Shown: piece by piece, positions 17,154 to 25,237 of the stretch
Position numbering within the stretch: the first letter of the stretch is position 1
How the letters are laid out: each line of letters starts with the position of its first letter
NCBI RefSeq assembly: GCF_900604385.1
Contig: NZ_LR027382.1
Location: 1-64,000, forward strand
From: Alistipes megaguti
GTDB lineage: Bacteria > Bacteroidota > Bacteroidia > Bacteroidales > Rikenellaceae
Reading direction: 5' to 3'
DNA: 64,000 nt
Position numbers and translations under genes: made by a program
Notes under the pieces: model-generated
Database searches by the model: none
What the model was told of the DNA's origin: nothing
Seen by the model: the letters and a program-made list of their open reading frames with translations, nothing else

Positions 17154-18695
17154 ATGTCCATGGAAAGACCTGTTCGGGTGCGCTTCGCACCCAGCCCCAC
17201 CGGGCCGCTCCACATCGGAGGCGTCCGCACGGCTCTGTACAACTACCTCTTCGCCCGTCAGCACAAGGGCACGATGATCCTCCGCATCGAGGATACCGAT
17301 TCGCAACGCTTCGTTCCCGGTGCCGAGGAGTATATCCTGGAGTCGCTCAAATGGTGCGGCATCCAGATTGACGAGGGTGTCGGCGTCGGCGGCCCCCACG
17401 CCCCCTACCGCCAGAGCGAACGCCGCGAAATCTACCTCAAATACGCCCTGCAGCTCGTCGAGTCGGGCTGGGCCTACTACGCCTTCGATACGGCCGAGGA
17501 GCTCGACCGCCTGCGCCATGAGGCCGAGGCCCGCGGCGAGGCTTTCGCCTACAACTATCAGGTCCGCGAAAAGCTGGCCACCTCGCTGGCCCTCCCGGCC
17601 GAGGAGGTTCGGGCCCGCATCGATCGCGGCGACCAGTGGGTCATCCGCTTCAAGATGCCCGAAAACCAGCTGGTCGAGATGGACGACCTGATCCGCGGCC
17701 ATGTCGAGGTCAACACCTCGACGTTGGACGACAAGGTGCTCTACAAGTCGGCCGATGCGCTGCCCACCTACCACCTGGCCAACATCGTCGACGACCACCT
17801 GATGGAGGTTTCGCACGTCATCCGCGGCGAAGAGTGGCTTCCCTCGCTGCCGCTGCACTACCTGCTCTACAAGGCCTTCGGCTGGGAGGCCACGCAGCCC
17901 GCCTTCGCCCACCTGCCGCTGCTGCTCAAGCCCACGGGCGGCGGCAAGCTCTCGAAGCGCGACGGCGACAAGATGGGATTCCCCGTCTTCCCGCTCTTCT
18001 GGAAGTCGCCCACAACGGGCGAAACCGCCCGCGGATACCGCGAGGACGGCTACTTCCCCGAGGCCTTCATCAACATGCTGGCGCTGCTCGGTTGGAACCC
18101 CGGCACCGAGCAGGAGATCTTCTCGATGCAGGAGCTGATCGACAGCTTCTCGCTCGAACGCGTCTCGAAATCCGGAGCCCGCTTCCAGCCCGACAAGGCC
18201 AAGTGGTTCAACGCCCAGTACATGCACCACAAGACGGACGCCGAACTGGCCGTTCTCTACCAGCCCATCCTGCGCGAGCACGGCATTGAAGTCTCGGACG
18301 AGGTGGCCGGACGTGCCGCCGGCATCATGAAGGAGCGCGCCACGTTCATCACCGATCTGTGGGACCTGACGTCGTTCTTCTTCGTGGCGCCGACCCAGTA
18401 CGAGGAGAAGCAGACCCGCAAGTACTGGAAAGGACAGAACCCGGCCATCCTGCGCGAGGTGCGCGAGGTGCTGGCCTCGATCGACGACTTCTCGCTCGAA
18501 AACACCGAGTGCATCGTCCACGCCTGGATCGAGGAGAAGGGATACGCCATGGGCCAGGTGATGAACACGCTGCGTCTGGCACTGGTGGGCGCCGGCAAAG
18601 GCCCCGGCATGTACGACGTCACGTCGTTCATCGGCAAGGAGGAGTGTCTGCGCCGCATCGACCGCATCCTCGAGGTGCTGCCCCCGGTCGAGTAG
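17154..18695 (+). CDS. gltX: glutamyl-tRNA synthetase
   Basis: Charges tRNA-Glu; cytoplasmic. The 513-residue class I enzyme carries HIGG at 20-23 (FAPSPTGPLHIGG), the GluRS-typical LRIEDTDSQR, the KLSKR loop at 265-269 and a helical C-terminal anticodon-binding region. A TG-rich insertion near 279-290 (WKSPTTGETARG) after the KLSKR loop matches the Bacteroidetes form of the enzyme as I recall it. Because glnS is also present, this GltX is expected to be discriminating. No -7 element is visible in the 94-bp upstream gap. Confidence 0.96.
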   Translation: MSMERPVRVRFAPSPTGPLHIGGVRTALYNYLFARQHKGTMILRIEDTDSQRFVPGAEEYILESLKWCGIQIDEGVGVGGPHAPYRQSERREIYLKYALQLVESGWAYYAFDTAEELDRLRHEAEARGEAFAYNYQVREKLATSLALPAEEVRARIDRGDQWVIRFKMPENQLVEMDDLIRGHVEVNTSTLDDKVLYKSADALPTYHLANIVDDHLMEVSHVIRGEEWLPSLPLHYLLYKAFGWEATQPAFAHLPLLLKPTGGGKLSKRDGDKMGFPVFPLFWKSPTTGETARGYREDGYFPEAFINMLALLGWNPGTEQEIFSMQELIDSFSLERVSKSGARFQPDKAKWFNAQYMHHKTDAELAVLYQPILREHGIEVSDEVAGRAAGIMKERATFITDLWDLTSFFFVAPTQYEEKQTRKYWKGQNPAILREVREVLASIDDFSLENTECIVHAWIEEKGYAMGQVMNTLRLALVGAGKGPGMYDVTSFIGKEECLRRIDRILEVLPPVE

Positions 18696-18796
18696 CAATC
18701 CGAGGGGGGGGCAGGGCAGACCGGACGGAACAAAGCCATGCTGAATGGAACCGGCCGGCCAAATGAAACTGAAACCGCTTAAAACTGCATGAAAAG

Positions 18797-19852
18797 ATGG
18801 TCAATATTGAACAGAACGTATGGGGCATGACCCCCGAGGGTGAGGCAATCATCCTCTATACGCTGCGCAACGACCGCGGGGCCGAGGTGCAGCTCTCGAA
18901 CTTCGGAGCGGCCATCGTCTCCGTGAAGATGCCCGACCGCAAAGGCCGCATGGCCGACGTCGTGCTGGGGTACAAACACCCCGAAGGCTACTTCTTCGAC
19001 GGTGCGGCCGCCGGCAAGAGCGTCGGCCGCTGCGCCAACCGCATCGCCTACGGCCGCATGACGGTCGAGGGCAAGGAGTACCACCTGGAGATCAACAACG
19101 GCGTGAACCACCTCCACGGCGGGACGAAGAACTTCGCCAACCGCGTCTGGGAGAGCCGCGTGGAGACCAACCGCGTGGTGATGGCCCTCACGTCGGAGGA
19201 CGGCGACCAGGGCTACCCCGGCGAGCTGTATGTCGAGGCGGTCTTCGACTTCGACGACGACAACGCCCTGGAGATCACCTACAAGGCCAAGACGACGCAG
19301 ACGACCGTCGTCAATCTGACGAACCACGTCTACTTCAATCTGGCGGGCGAGTCGAGCGGCTCGGTGCTGGACCACGAACTGCGTCTGAACTGCTCGAAGG
19401 TGCTGGAGATGAACGAGCGCCAGATCCCGACGGGCCGGCTGCTCGACGTCGAGGGGACGCCGCAGGATTTCCGCGAGTTCCGCTCGTTCCGCCCGGGCAT
19501 CGACTCGGAGTTCAACCACATCCGCGACTTCCGCGGCTACGACCACCCGTTCGTCATCGACGGCTGGAAGCCCGATATCCTGGGTGAGGTCGGAACGCTG
19601 CGCGAACCGAAATCGGGACGCACGGTGACGGTACTCACTTCACAGCCCAGCGTGATGATCTATACGGGCAACTGGCTCTCGGGCGGCTGCCCCGAGACCA
19701 AGTCGGGAGGCCGCTACGAGGATTATGCCGGCGTGGCGATGGAGTGCCAGAACTACCCCGATGCGGTGAACCATCCGGAGTTCCCCTCGCCGCTGCTCCA
19801 CCCGGGCGAGCTCTACTGCCAGAAGATCGTCTTCCGCTTCGGCACCTGCTGA
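18797..19852 (+). CDS. galM: aldose 1-epimerase (galactose mutarotase)
   Basis: Interconverts alpha and beta anomers of galactose and other aldoses. The 351-residue protein has the GalM beta-sandwich motifs: GRCANRIAYGRM, NNGVNHLHGG (substrate His), the catalytic His in TNHVYFNLAG, and the C-terminal acidic residue in GVAMECQNYPDAVNHPEFP. No signal peptide is seen, so it is cytoplasmic. Length is normal. It is followed by a strong intrinsic terminator. No galactose genes are adjacent. Confidence 0.95.
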   Translation: MVNIEQNVWGMTPEGEAIILYTLRNDRGAEVQLSNFGAAIVSVKMPDRKGRMADVVLGYKHPEGYFFDGAAAGKSVGRCANRIAYGRMTVEGKEYHLEINNGVNHLHGGTKNFANRVWESRVETNRVVMALTSEDGDQGYPGELYVEAVFDFDDDNALEITYKAKTTQTTVVNLTNHVYFNLAGESSGSVLDHELRLNCSKVLEMNERQIPTGRLLDVEGTPQDFREFRSFRPGIDSEFNHIRDFRGYDHPFVIDGWKPDILGEVGTLREPKSGRTVTVLTSQPSVMIYTGNWLSGGCPETKSGGRYEDYAGVAMECQNYPDAVNHPEFPSPLLHPGELYCQKIVFRFGTC

Positions 19853-19866
19853 CGATTCCGCCCCAC

Positions 19867-19906
19867 AAAAAAAGTTCTGTCTCCGATCGGAGGCAGGACT
19901 TTTTTT
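19867..19906 (+). terminator. intrinsic terminator after galM
   Basis: An 18-bp stem with two G-T wobbles, loop GATC, flanked by seven A on the left and seven T on the right. Confidence 0.9.
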
Positions 19907-20024
19907 GCACACGGTGGTTCCGGAAAGCGACGGGGCGTTTTCATCGGGTGTCAATCCGCTTTGGCACACGGATTGCTCTTACGGCCGGTAAATTGAAACA
20001 ATCAAACCTTTAATCGGAACAAAC

Positions 20025-20675
20025 ATGAAAAGACTGCTCCTCTCTCTGACTCTGCTGGTCCTCGTGACCGCAGGATTCTCCGGGTGCTCCAAACAGCGCC
20101 AATGGAACCACGAACAACGAAAGGCCATGCGCGAAGCCCTGCGCTCGTATCGCCAGATGGTCTACCTCGACGACCTGACCGATGCCGAATTCGGGCTCTT
20201 CTCCGACGCGGTCGCCGGAACGCTCGAAAATGCCTACCCCGTCTACGTGGAGTTTATCCAGATGGAGGGCGTCGACGATACGGTCGACATGGTCGTCGTG
20301 ACCGAAATCGTCGACGAACTCAACGCCGATGCCCGCAACATGCGCCACATCTTCCCCTACAACGTCCTCGTGGCTCAGGGAATTCTGCCCCAGGGGCTCG
20401 ACCACGACCAGCTCAAGGCCTTCTACAACTGTCTGGCCACAAAGGTCAACAACACCTACTCCTCGACAGGGCAGTTCTTCAACGCTATTCTGGCCGACAC
20501 GACCGACCTCTCGCAGATCAGCCAGCTGGAGAGCCAGTGCGCCAACGATCTCTTCAACTGGGAGGTGACCGAGATCGACATCACCGAGACCGTTACGCCC
20601 GTCACGCCCGCCGCCGGGGCATCCGCAACCTCGGCTCAGCCCGCAGCAACGACCTCGTCCGACAACGCCCGGTAA
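20025..20675 (+). CDS. lipoprotein of unknown function
   Basis: A 216-residue protein with a lipoprotein signal peptide (MKRLLLSLTLLVLVTAGFSGC, lipid-anchored Cys21). The mature domain is helical and acidic with no motif I recognise. It ends in a Thr/Ala/Ser-rich tail of about 30 residues (AAGASATSAQPAATTSSDNA). No downstream partner: a perfect 17-bp hairpin terminator follows within 20 bp. Export and anchoring are well supported; role is unknown. Confidence 0.78.
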   Translation: MKRLLLSLTLLVLVTAGFSGCSKQRQWNHEQRKAMREALRSYRQMVYLDDLTDAEFGLFSDAVAGTLENAYPVYVEFIQMEGVDDTVDMVVVTEIVDELNADARNMRHIFPYNVLVAQGILPQGLDHDQLKAFYNCLATKVNNTYSSTGQFFNAILADTTDLSQISQLESQCANDLFNWEVTEIDITETVTPVTPAAGASATSAQPAATTSSDNAR

Positions 20676-20691
20676 CGGCTCCGCACATACA

Positions 20692-20729
20692 AAAAGAGGG
20701 CTTCCGAGGCATCTCGGAAGCCCTCTTTT
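20692..20729. terminator. bidirectional intrinsic terminator
   Basis: A perfect 17-bp stem (AAAAGAGGGCTTCCGAG with its complement) and loop GCAT between convergent genes: the lipoprotein gene (+) and uxuA (-). Confidence 0.92.
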
Positions 20730-20748
20730 GCAGGTATCCCGCCCGTGG

Positions 20749-21927
20749 CTACCGGTCGGCGAAGAGCGATCGGGCAATGCCCATCTCCAGTCCGCGCAAC
20801 TCGGCCAGTCCGCGCAGGCGGCCCAGACACGAATAACCCGGATTGGTCCGCTTGTGCAGGTCGTCGATCATCTGGTGGCCGTGGTCCGGACGCATCGGGA
20901 TCGAGATCCGGCGGCGCTGTTCGACCTCGAGCAGCGCCTTCATCACCTCGTACATCGGCACGTCGCCTTCGAGGTGGTTCGCCTCGTAGAAGTTGCCCTC
21001 GGCATCGCGCTGCGTCGAACGCAGGTGGACAAAGTTCACGCGGTCGCCCCAGCGGCGCATCATCCCCGGCAGGTCGTTCTTCGGCGAGACGCCCAGCGAA
21101 CCCGTGCAGAGGCACAGTCCGTTCGAGGCGTTCGGAACGGCCTCGACCAACTTCCGAAAATCCTCCTCCGTGGAGAGGATGCGCGGAAGGCCGAGAATCG
21201 GGAACGGCGGATCGTCCGGATGGATGGCCAGCACCGATTCCACCTCGTCGGCCACGGGCGTCACCTCGCGCAGGAAGGCGATCAGATGCTCGCGCAACAC
21301 CTCGGCTGTCACCCCCTTGTAGCGGTCAAGCTCGTGCTGGAACTGCTCCAGTGTGAAGCTCTCCTCCGAACCCGGCAGTCCGGCAATCATGTTGCGCGTC
21401 AGGAGTTCGATCTCGGCGGCATCCATCCGTTCGTAACGCGCCCGGGCCGCGGCACACTCCTCCTCGGTGTACTCCTTTTCGGCTCCGGGACGCTTCAGGA
21501 TGAAGAGGTCGAAGGCCACGTAGGCCGCCCGCTCGAAGCGCAGGGCCCGCGATCCGTCGGGCAGTTCGTAGGCCAGGTTCGTGCGCGTCCAGTCCAACAC
21601 CGGCATGAAGTTGTACGTGATGACGTGGATGCCGCACGCGGCCAGGTTGCGGATCGACTGCTTGTAGTTCTCGATATAGGGCTGGAAGTTGCCCGTGCGG
21701 GTCTTGATGTGCTCGTGGACCGGGATGCTCTCCACGACGGACCACGTGAGACCGGCATCGGCAATCAGCTGCTGACGGCGGCGAATCTCCTCGACGGGCC
21801 ACACCTCGCCGTTGGGAATGTGATGCAGGGCATGGACGATATCGGTAGCTCCGGCCTGACGGATATCGGCGAGGCTGACGGGATCATTCGGCCCGTACCA
21901 ACGCCACGACTGTTTGCAAAGATACAT
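20749..21927 (-). CDS. uxuA: mannonate dehydratase
   Basis: Dehydrates D-mannonate to 2-keto-3-deoxygluconate in hexuronate catabolism. The 392-residue TIM-barrel protein shows the UxuA motifs WRWYGPNDPV, VESIPVHEHIKTR, YNFMPVLDWTRT, AIHPDDPP, LCLCTGSLG, FVHLRSTQRD and the C-terminal RPDHGHQM with metal-binding His and Asp. Length is normal. It is the last gene of a lacI-SDR-uxuA operon, 81 bp after the SDR stop, and ends at a strong terminator. Confidence 0.96.
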   Translation of the reverse strand: MYLCKQSWRWYGPNDPVSLADIRQAGATDIVHALHHIPNGEVWPVEEIRRRQQLIADAGLTWSVVESIPVHEHIKTRTGNFQPYIENYKQSIRNLAACGIHVITYNFMPVLDWTRTNLAYELPDGSRALRFERAAYVAFDLFILKRPGAEKEYTEEECAAARARYERMDAAEIELLTRNMIAGLPGSEESFTLEQFQHELDRYKGVTAEVLREHLIAFLREVTPVADEVESVLAIHPDDPPFPILGLPRILSTEEDFRKLVEAVPNASNGLCLCTGSLGVSPKNDLPGMMRRWGDRVNFVHLRSTQRDAEGNFYEANHLEGDVPMYEVMKALLEVEQRRRISIPMRPDHGHQMIDDLHKRTNPGYSCLGRLRGLAELRGLEMGIARSLFADR

Positions 21928-22008
21928 GTTTTCTGGATTTGGGGAGGGCCCGCCTGCCGCGGCTTCCGGACCGATACGGCCGGCAAGGGCTCCTCCGGGA
22001 TTCGTGTT

Positions 22009-22821
22009 TCAGATCGAGAAGGCGTCGAAGCCGCCGTCGACAACGGCCAGCGCGCCGGTTACAAACGACGATGCGTCGCTGATCAGGTAGTGGATCGTGC
22101 CGAGCAGCTCCTCGGGTTCGGCAAAGCGGCCCGCCGGCGTATGGGCGATGATCGTCCGCGCGCGGTCGGTATACGAGCCGTCGGGGTTGGTCAGCAGCGT
22201 GCGGTTCTGGTTCGTCAGCAGGAAGCCCGGAACGATGGCGTTCACGCGCATCTCGGGGCTGAACTTCATGGCCAGTTCGGCGGCCATGTACTTCGTATAG
22301 TTGGCAATGGCGGCCTTGGCGGCGCCGTAGCCCACCACGCGCGTCAGCGGACGAAGCGCCGACTCGGAGCAGAAGTTGACGATGACACCCTTCCGGCGGG
22401 CCGTCATCGCCTCGCCGAAGACCGTCGTCGGAAGCACCGTGCCGAAGAGGTTCAGATCCACCACCTTCCTGAAGGCGTCGACCTCCAGGTCGAGGAACGA
22501 CTTGTCGGGAGCGATCGTGGCTCCGCCCATGTTGCCGCCGGCGGCGTTCAGCAACACGTCGATGTGGTCGTAGGCCTTCAGAATGGCGTCGCGATTGGCC
22601 TCAAGCGCCTTGCGGTTCAGCACGTCGGTGGTCAGGAACAGCGCCTCACCGCCCTTCCCGCGGATCGACGACACCAGCTCCGAGCCGGCCTTCTCGTCGC
22701 GGTCCAGCACGACGACTTTCGCCCCCTGCTCGGCCAGGTAGGCACAGATCGAACGGCCCAGAATACCGGCTCCGCCCGTCACGACAACCACACGGTCGCG
22801 AATGTCAAAGAGATTTTTCAT
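22009..22821 (-). CDS. SDR oxidoreductase, probable D-mannonate oxidoreductase (fructuronate reductase)
   Basis: A 270-residue classical short-chain dehydrogenase: cofactor motif TGGAGILGRSIC near residues 15-26, NAAGG near 92, the catalytic Ser in NFCSESAL, and Y-x3-K as YGAAKAA near 164-170. The aspartate in VVVLDRDEKAG suggests NAD(H). Its position 7 bp after a LacI-type regulator and just before uxuA suggests it reduces fructuronate to mannonate, replacing classical UxuB (a different family). The substrate is inferred from context; it could act on another sugar acid. Confidence 0.85.
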   Translation of the reverse strand: MKNLFDIRDRVVVVTGGAGILGRSICAYLAEQGAKVVVLDRDEKAGSELVSSIRGKGGEALFLTTDVLNRKALEANRDAILKAYDHIDVLLNAAGGNMGGATIAPDKSFLDLEVDAFRKVVDLNLFGTVLPTTVFGEAMTARRKGVIVNFCSESALRPLTRVVGYGAAKAAIANYTKYMAAELAMKFSPEMRVNAIVPGFLLTNQNRTLLTNPDGSYTDRARTIIAHTPAGRFAEPEELLGTIHYLISDASSFVTGALAVVDGGFDAFSI

Positions 22822-22828
22822 GATCGGT

Positions 22829-24034
22829 TCAATTGATATTGTTGGTATAGTACGAAATATTCTCGCGCAGCAGAATGTCGATCGGCAGGTTGTTGACCGC
22901 CGCCGGACGACGCCCCTCGACCAGCCATCCGCACAACGCCATCACCCCGCAATAACCCTGCATCTCGGGGCGTTGGGCCACCAGGGCGGTGACCACCCCC
23001 TCCTCGAGCATCCGCCGGTTGCGGGCGATCACATCGTAGCCCACCAGCCGCACGTCGGTACGCTGCCGGGCTGCCAGGTAGCCGCCCAGAATGTGGCAGG
23101 TCGAATTGAAGGTCACGGCGCCGGCAATCGATCGATGGCAGTCAAACAGTTCGTCGAGCATGCGGGCATTGTGCGCCCCGTCGTCCAGACGCAGCGACAC
23201 ATGGTGCAGGGTTCCGCGAAAATCGTGGCGCGCAAGATAGTCCCGAAAGCCACGCTCACGCTCGCGGCACTGGTTCGAGCCGCCGTCTCCGTGATGGAGA
23301 ATCCGTCCCACGACGATGTCGGCCCCGGGATCCAGTCGCTCGAAAAGCAGACGCGCCGCCACCACCCCGGCATCGAACGACGAGGTGCCGTAATAAGCCA
23401 GCCGATGGCACTCCGGCAGATCGGAATCGACAAAGACATAGGGAATCTCCCGCCGGTCGAGCTCCCCGGCAAAGGGGATGACCCGCTCGGCAAAGAGCGT
23501 GGCCAGGAGCACACCGTCGAAGGACTCCGCCCGCAGCCGTTCGAGCAGTGCATCGAACGACGTCCGGTCGTACTGATCGAAATAAAAGCGGTGCACCTCG
23601 ACGTTGTAACGCCGCGCCTCGGCCTCGGCCCGGGCGATGCCCGCCTCGAAGTCGGCCCAGTAATCGCCCTTGGCAAAACGGGGCATCACCACGGCCACCG
23701 CGTACCGACGTCCCGAAGCCAGCGAACGCGCAATCAGATTCGGACGGTAGTCGACCCGTTCGAGCACCTCCCGGATCCGGGCCAGATTCCCGGCCGAGAC
23801 CTTGCCGCGGTTGTGGATCACGCGGTCGACCGTTGCCGTCGATACGCCCGCCATCCGGGCGATGTCGACGATCCGCACCGTCGCCACGGCTCCGCCATCC
23901 CCGGCCGGCTTCATCGTTGCGTCCGACGTCCTCGCCCCGGACCGGTCCCGTTCCGAAGGGGTCGGGGCGGCCGGCCGCGTCTTCGTCGGCGACGCGTCTC
24001 TCTCCGAGGGGATATCTTCGTGTTCTCGCTGCAT
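22829..24034 (-). CDS. LacI-family transcriptional regulator
   Basis: A 401-residue regulator. The DNA-binding helix-turn-helix is at about residues 53-80 (VRIVDIARMAGVSTATVDRV, then hinge RYAVAVVMPRF), followed by a periplasmic-binding-protein-like ligand domain. An unusual 50-residue polar tail rich in Arg, Ser, Pro and Thr precedes the helix-turn-helix. The ATG at 24034 is chosen because a good promoter lies directly upstream; a longer frame would start upstream of that promoter. A shorter start at 23917 is possible. It is the first gene of an operon with the SDR and uxuA, so a hexuronate-related effector and autoregulation are likely. Confidence 0.88.
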   Translation of the reverse strand: MQREHEDIPSERDASPTKTRPAAPTPSERDRSGARTSDATMKPAGDGGAVATVRIVDIARMAGVSTATVDRVIHNRGKVSAGNLARIREVLERVDYRPNLIARSLASGRRYAVAVVMPRFAKGDYWADFEAGIARAEAEARRYNVEVHRFYFDQYDRTSFDALLERLRAESFDGVLLATLFAERVIPFAGELDRREIPYVFVDSDLPECHRLAYYGTSSFDAGVVAARLLFERLDPGADIVVGRILHHGDGGSNQCRERERGFRDYLARHDFRGTLHHVSLRLDDGAHNARMLDELFDCHRSIAGAVTFNSTCHILGGYLAARQRTDVRLVGYDVIARNRRMLEEGVVTALVAQRPEMQGYCGVMALCGWLVEGRRPAAVNNLPIDILLRENISYYTNNIN

Positions 24035-24070
24035 GATCGTGTGCTTCGGATCTTGGGATCCGCGGTCCGA

Positions 24071-24101
24071 CAAAAGTAGGTACTTTTTTCGAAAATCGCA
24101 A
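24071..24101 (-). promoter_or_regulatory. promoter of the lacI-SDR-uxuA operon
   Basis: On the minus strand TTG (24099-24101) is followed after 20 bp by TACTTTTG (24071-24078), 36 bp upstream of the ATG. Confidence 0.75.
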
Positions 24102-24119
24102 GTGTGTGCGCACACACTT
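24100..24119. promoter_or_regulatory. 20-bp perfect palindrome, candidate LacI-type operator
   Basis: AAGTGTGTGCGCACACACTT is its own reverse complement with the central CG-type step common in LacI-family operators. It overlaps the -33 element of the promoter above, where bound repressor would block transcription. Confidence 0.65.
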
Positions 24120-24131
24120 ATGATTTTGAGC

Positions 24132-24159
24132 AAAAAAATCCGACCCGCAGGTCGGATTT
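24132..24159 (-). terminator. intrinsic terminator of the MFS-phoH-pepD-dagK operon
   Basis: Read on the minus strand: stem AAATCCGACC, loop TGCG, stem GGTCGGATTT, then a run of T (24132-24138 are A on the plus strand). It lies about 105 bp beyond the last gene. Confidence 0.88.
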
Positions 24160-24264
24160 CATGGACGGAGCCAAAAGAGTCGATGCCGCCTCAGGTGCCA
24201 GGCATCCCGATGGTCCCACCCTCCGGAAGGCCGGTCGCGAGCCGCACCGAAGCCTTGGATGAGG

Positions 24265-25230
24265 CTACGCCGGATGCTTCAACCCCGGGAAGTCGGGCGA
24301 CACGACGATGCGGATGGCCCGGTGGAGGATCGAGAACTCGAGCGGCGTATGGCCCAGCGGTTCGCCGTCGATCTCGACCGAGACCTCGGGCGACGACTCG
24401 ATGCGGATGTGGCTGCCCCGCTCCTGAAGAATGTGGCGGATACGGTAGATCCCGCCGTTGAAGAGGTAGTGGAAGCGGAAGAGCACATGCCAGAAGTGGA
24501 TCGGGCGGATGAGCGAAAGGTCCAGAATGCCGTCGTCGGCAACGGCCGCCGGAAGGGGCTGCATGCCGCCGCCGTTGAACTTGCAGATGCCCACGGCCGC
24601 CGACAGCAGCAGGTTGTTGTAAACCAGCCGGTCGTCGACCCACACCTTGATGCCCGTCGACTTGTAGCGGAAGAAGTTCTTCACCACGCACCACGTATAG
24701 CGCCAGCGGCTCTTGTGGCCCTTCTTCTTCAGGTGGGAGAGCTTGCGCACGACGTGGGCGTCGAATCCTACGCCGGCCACATTGGCCATGTAGCGGCTCT
24801 GGCGGTAGTGGGCCTCCTCGTACGAAACCACCCCGACGTCCTGCAGGAACGAACACCCGGCGCTGATCGCCCGCACGGCATCCTGATAGCGGTTCGAGAT
24901 GCCGAACGTACGCACCCAGTCGTTGCCCGTACCGACGGCAACGACAGCCAGCAGCACCTCGTCCGGACACACCGTCTGCTGGATGAAGAGGCCGTTGACC
25001 ACCTCATGCAGCGTACCGTCGCCCCCGACGGCGATGATCCGCCGGTAGCCCTCGCGCACGGCCGTCACGGTCAGCTCCGTGGCGTGGAACTTGTGCTCCG
25101 TGAAGACCGGTTCGCAGACGATATGCGCATCGCGCAGCAGCTTCGAGATCTGCGGAAAGTGATCGAGCCCGCGGCCGCCGCCGGCCACGGGATTGACGAT
25201 CACGAACCACTTGTCGGACTGTACGGCCAC
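24265..25230 (-). CDS. diacylglycerol kinase-family lipid kinase (YegS/DgkB-like)
   Basis: A 321-residue lipid kinase expected to phosphorylate diacylglycerol or another lipid with ATP at the membrane. It shows the family signature: N-terminal NPVAGGGRG, the nucleotide-binding GGDGTLHEVVNGL near residue 68-80, AVGTGNDW, and the C-terminal metal-site region ADDGILDLSLI. No membrane segments are seen. It is the last gene of a five-gene minus-strand operon, 7 bp after pepD. The exact lipid substrate cannot be read from sequence. Confidence 0.9.
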   Translation of the reverse strand: MAVQSDKWFVIVNPVAGGGRGLDHFPQISKLLRDAHIVCEPVFTEHKFHATELTVTAVREGYRRIIAVGGDGTLHEVVNGLFIQQTVCPDEVLLAVVAVGTGNDWVRTFGISNRYQDAVRAISAGCSFLQDVGVVSYEEAHYRQSRYMANVAGVGFDAHVVRKLSHLKKKGHKSRWRYTWCVVKNFFRYKSTGIKVWVDDRLVYNNLLLSAAVGICKFNGGGMQPLPAAVADDGILDLSLIRPIHFWHVLFRFHYLFNGGIYRIRHILQERGSHIRIESSPEVSVEIDGEPLGHTPLEFSILHRAIRIVVSPDFPGLKHPA

Positions 25231-25237
25231 CTCGACG

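Noticed and set aside
22009..22821. Fatty-acid or 3-ketoacyl reductase role for the SDR
   Set aside because: The operon with a LacI-type regulator and uxuA makes a sugar-acid oxidoreductase more likely; no fatty-acid genes are adjacent.
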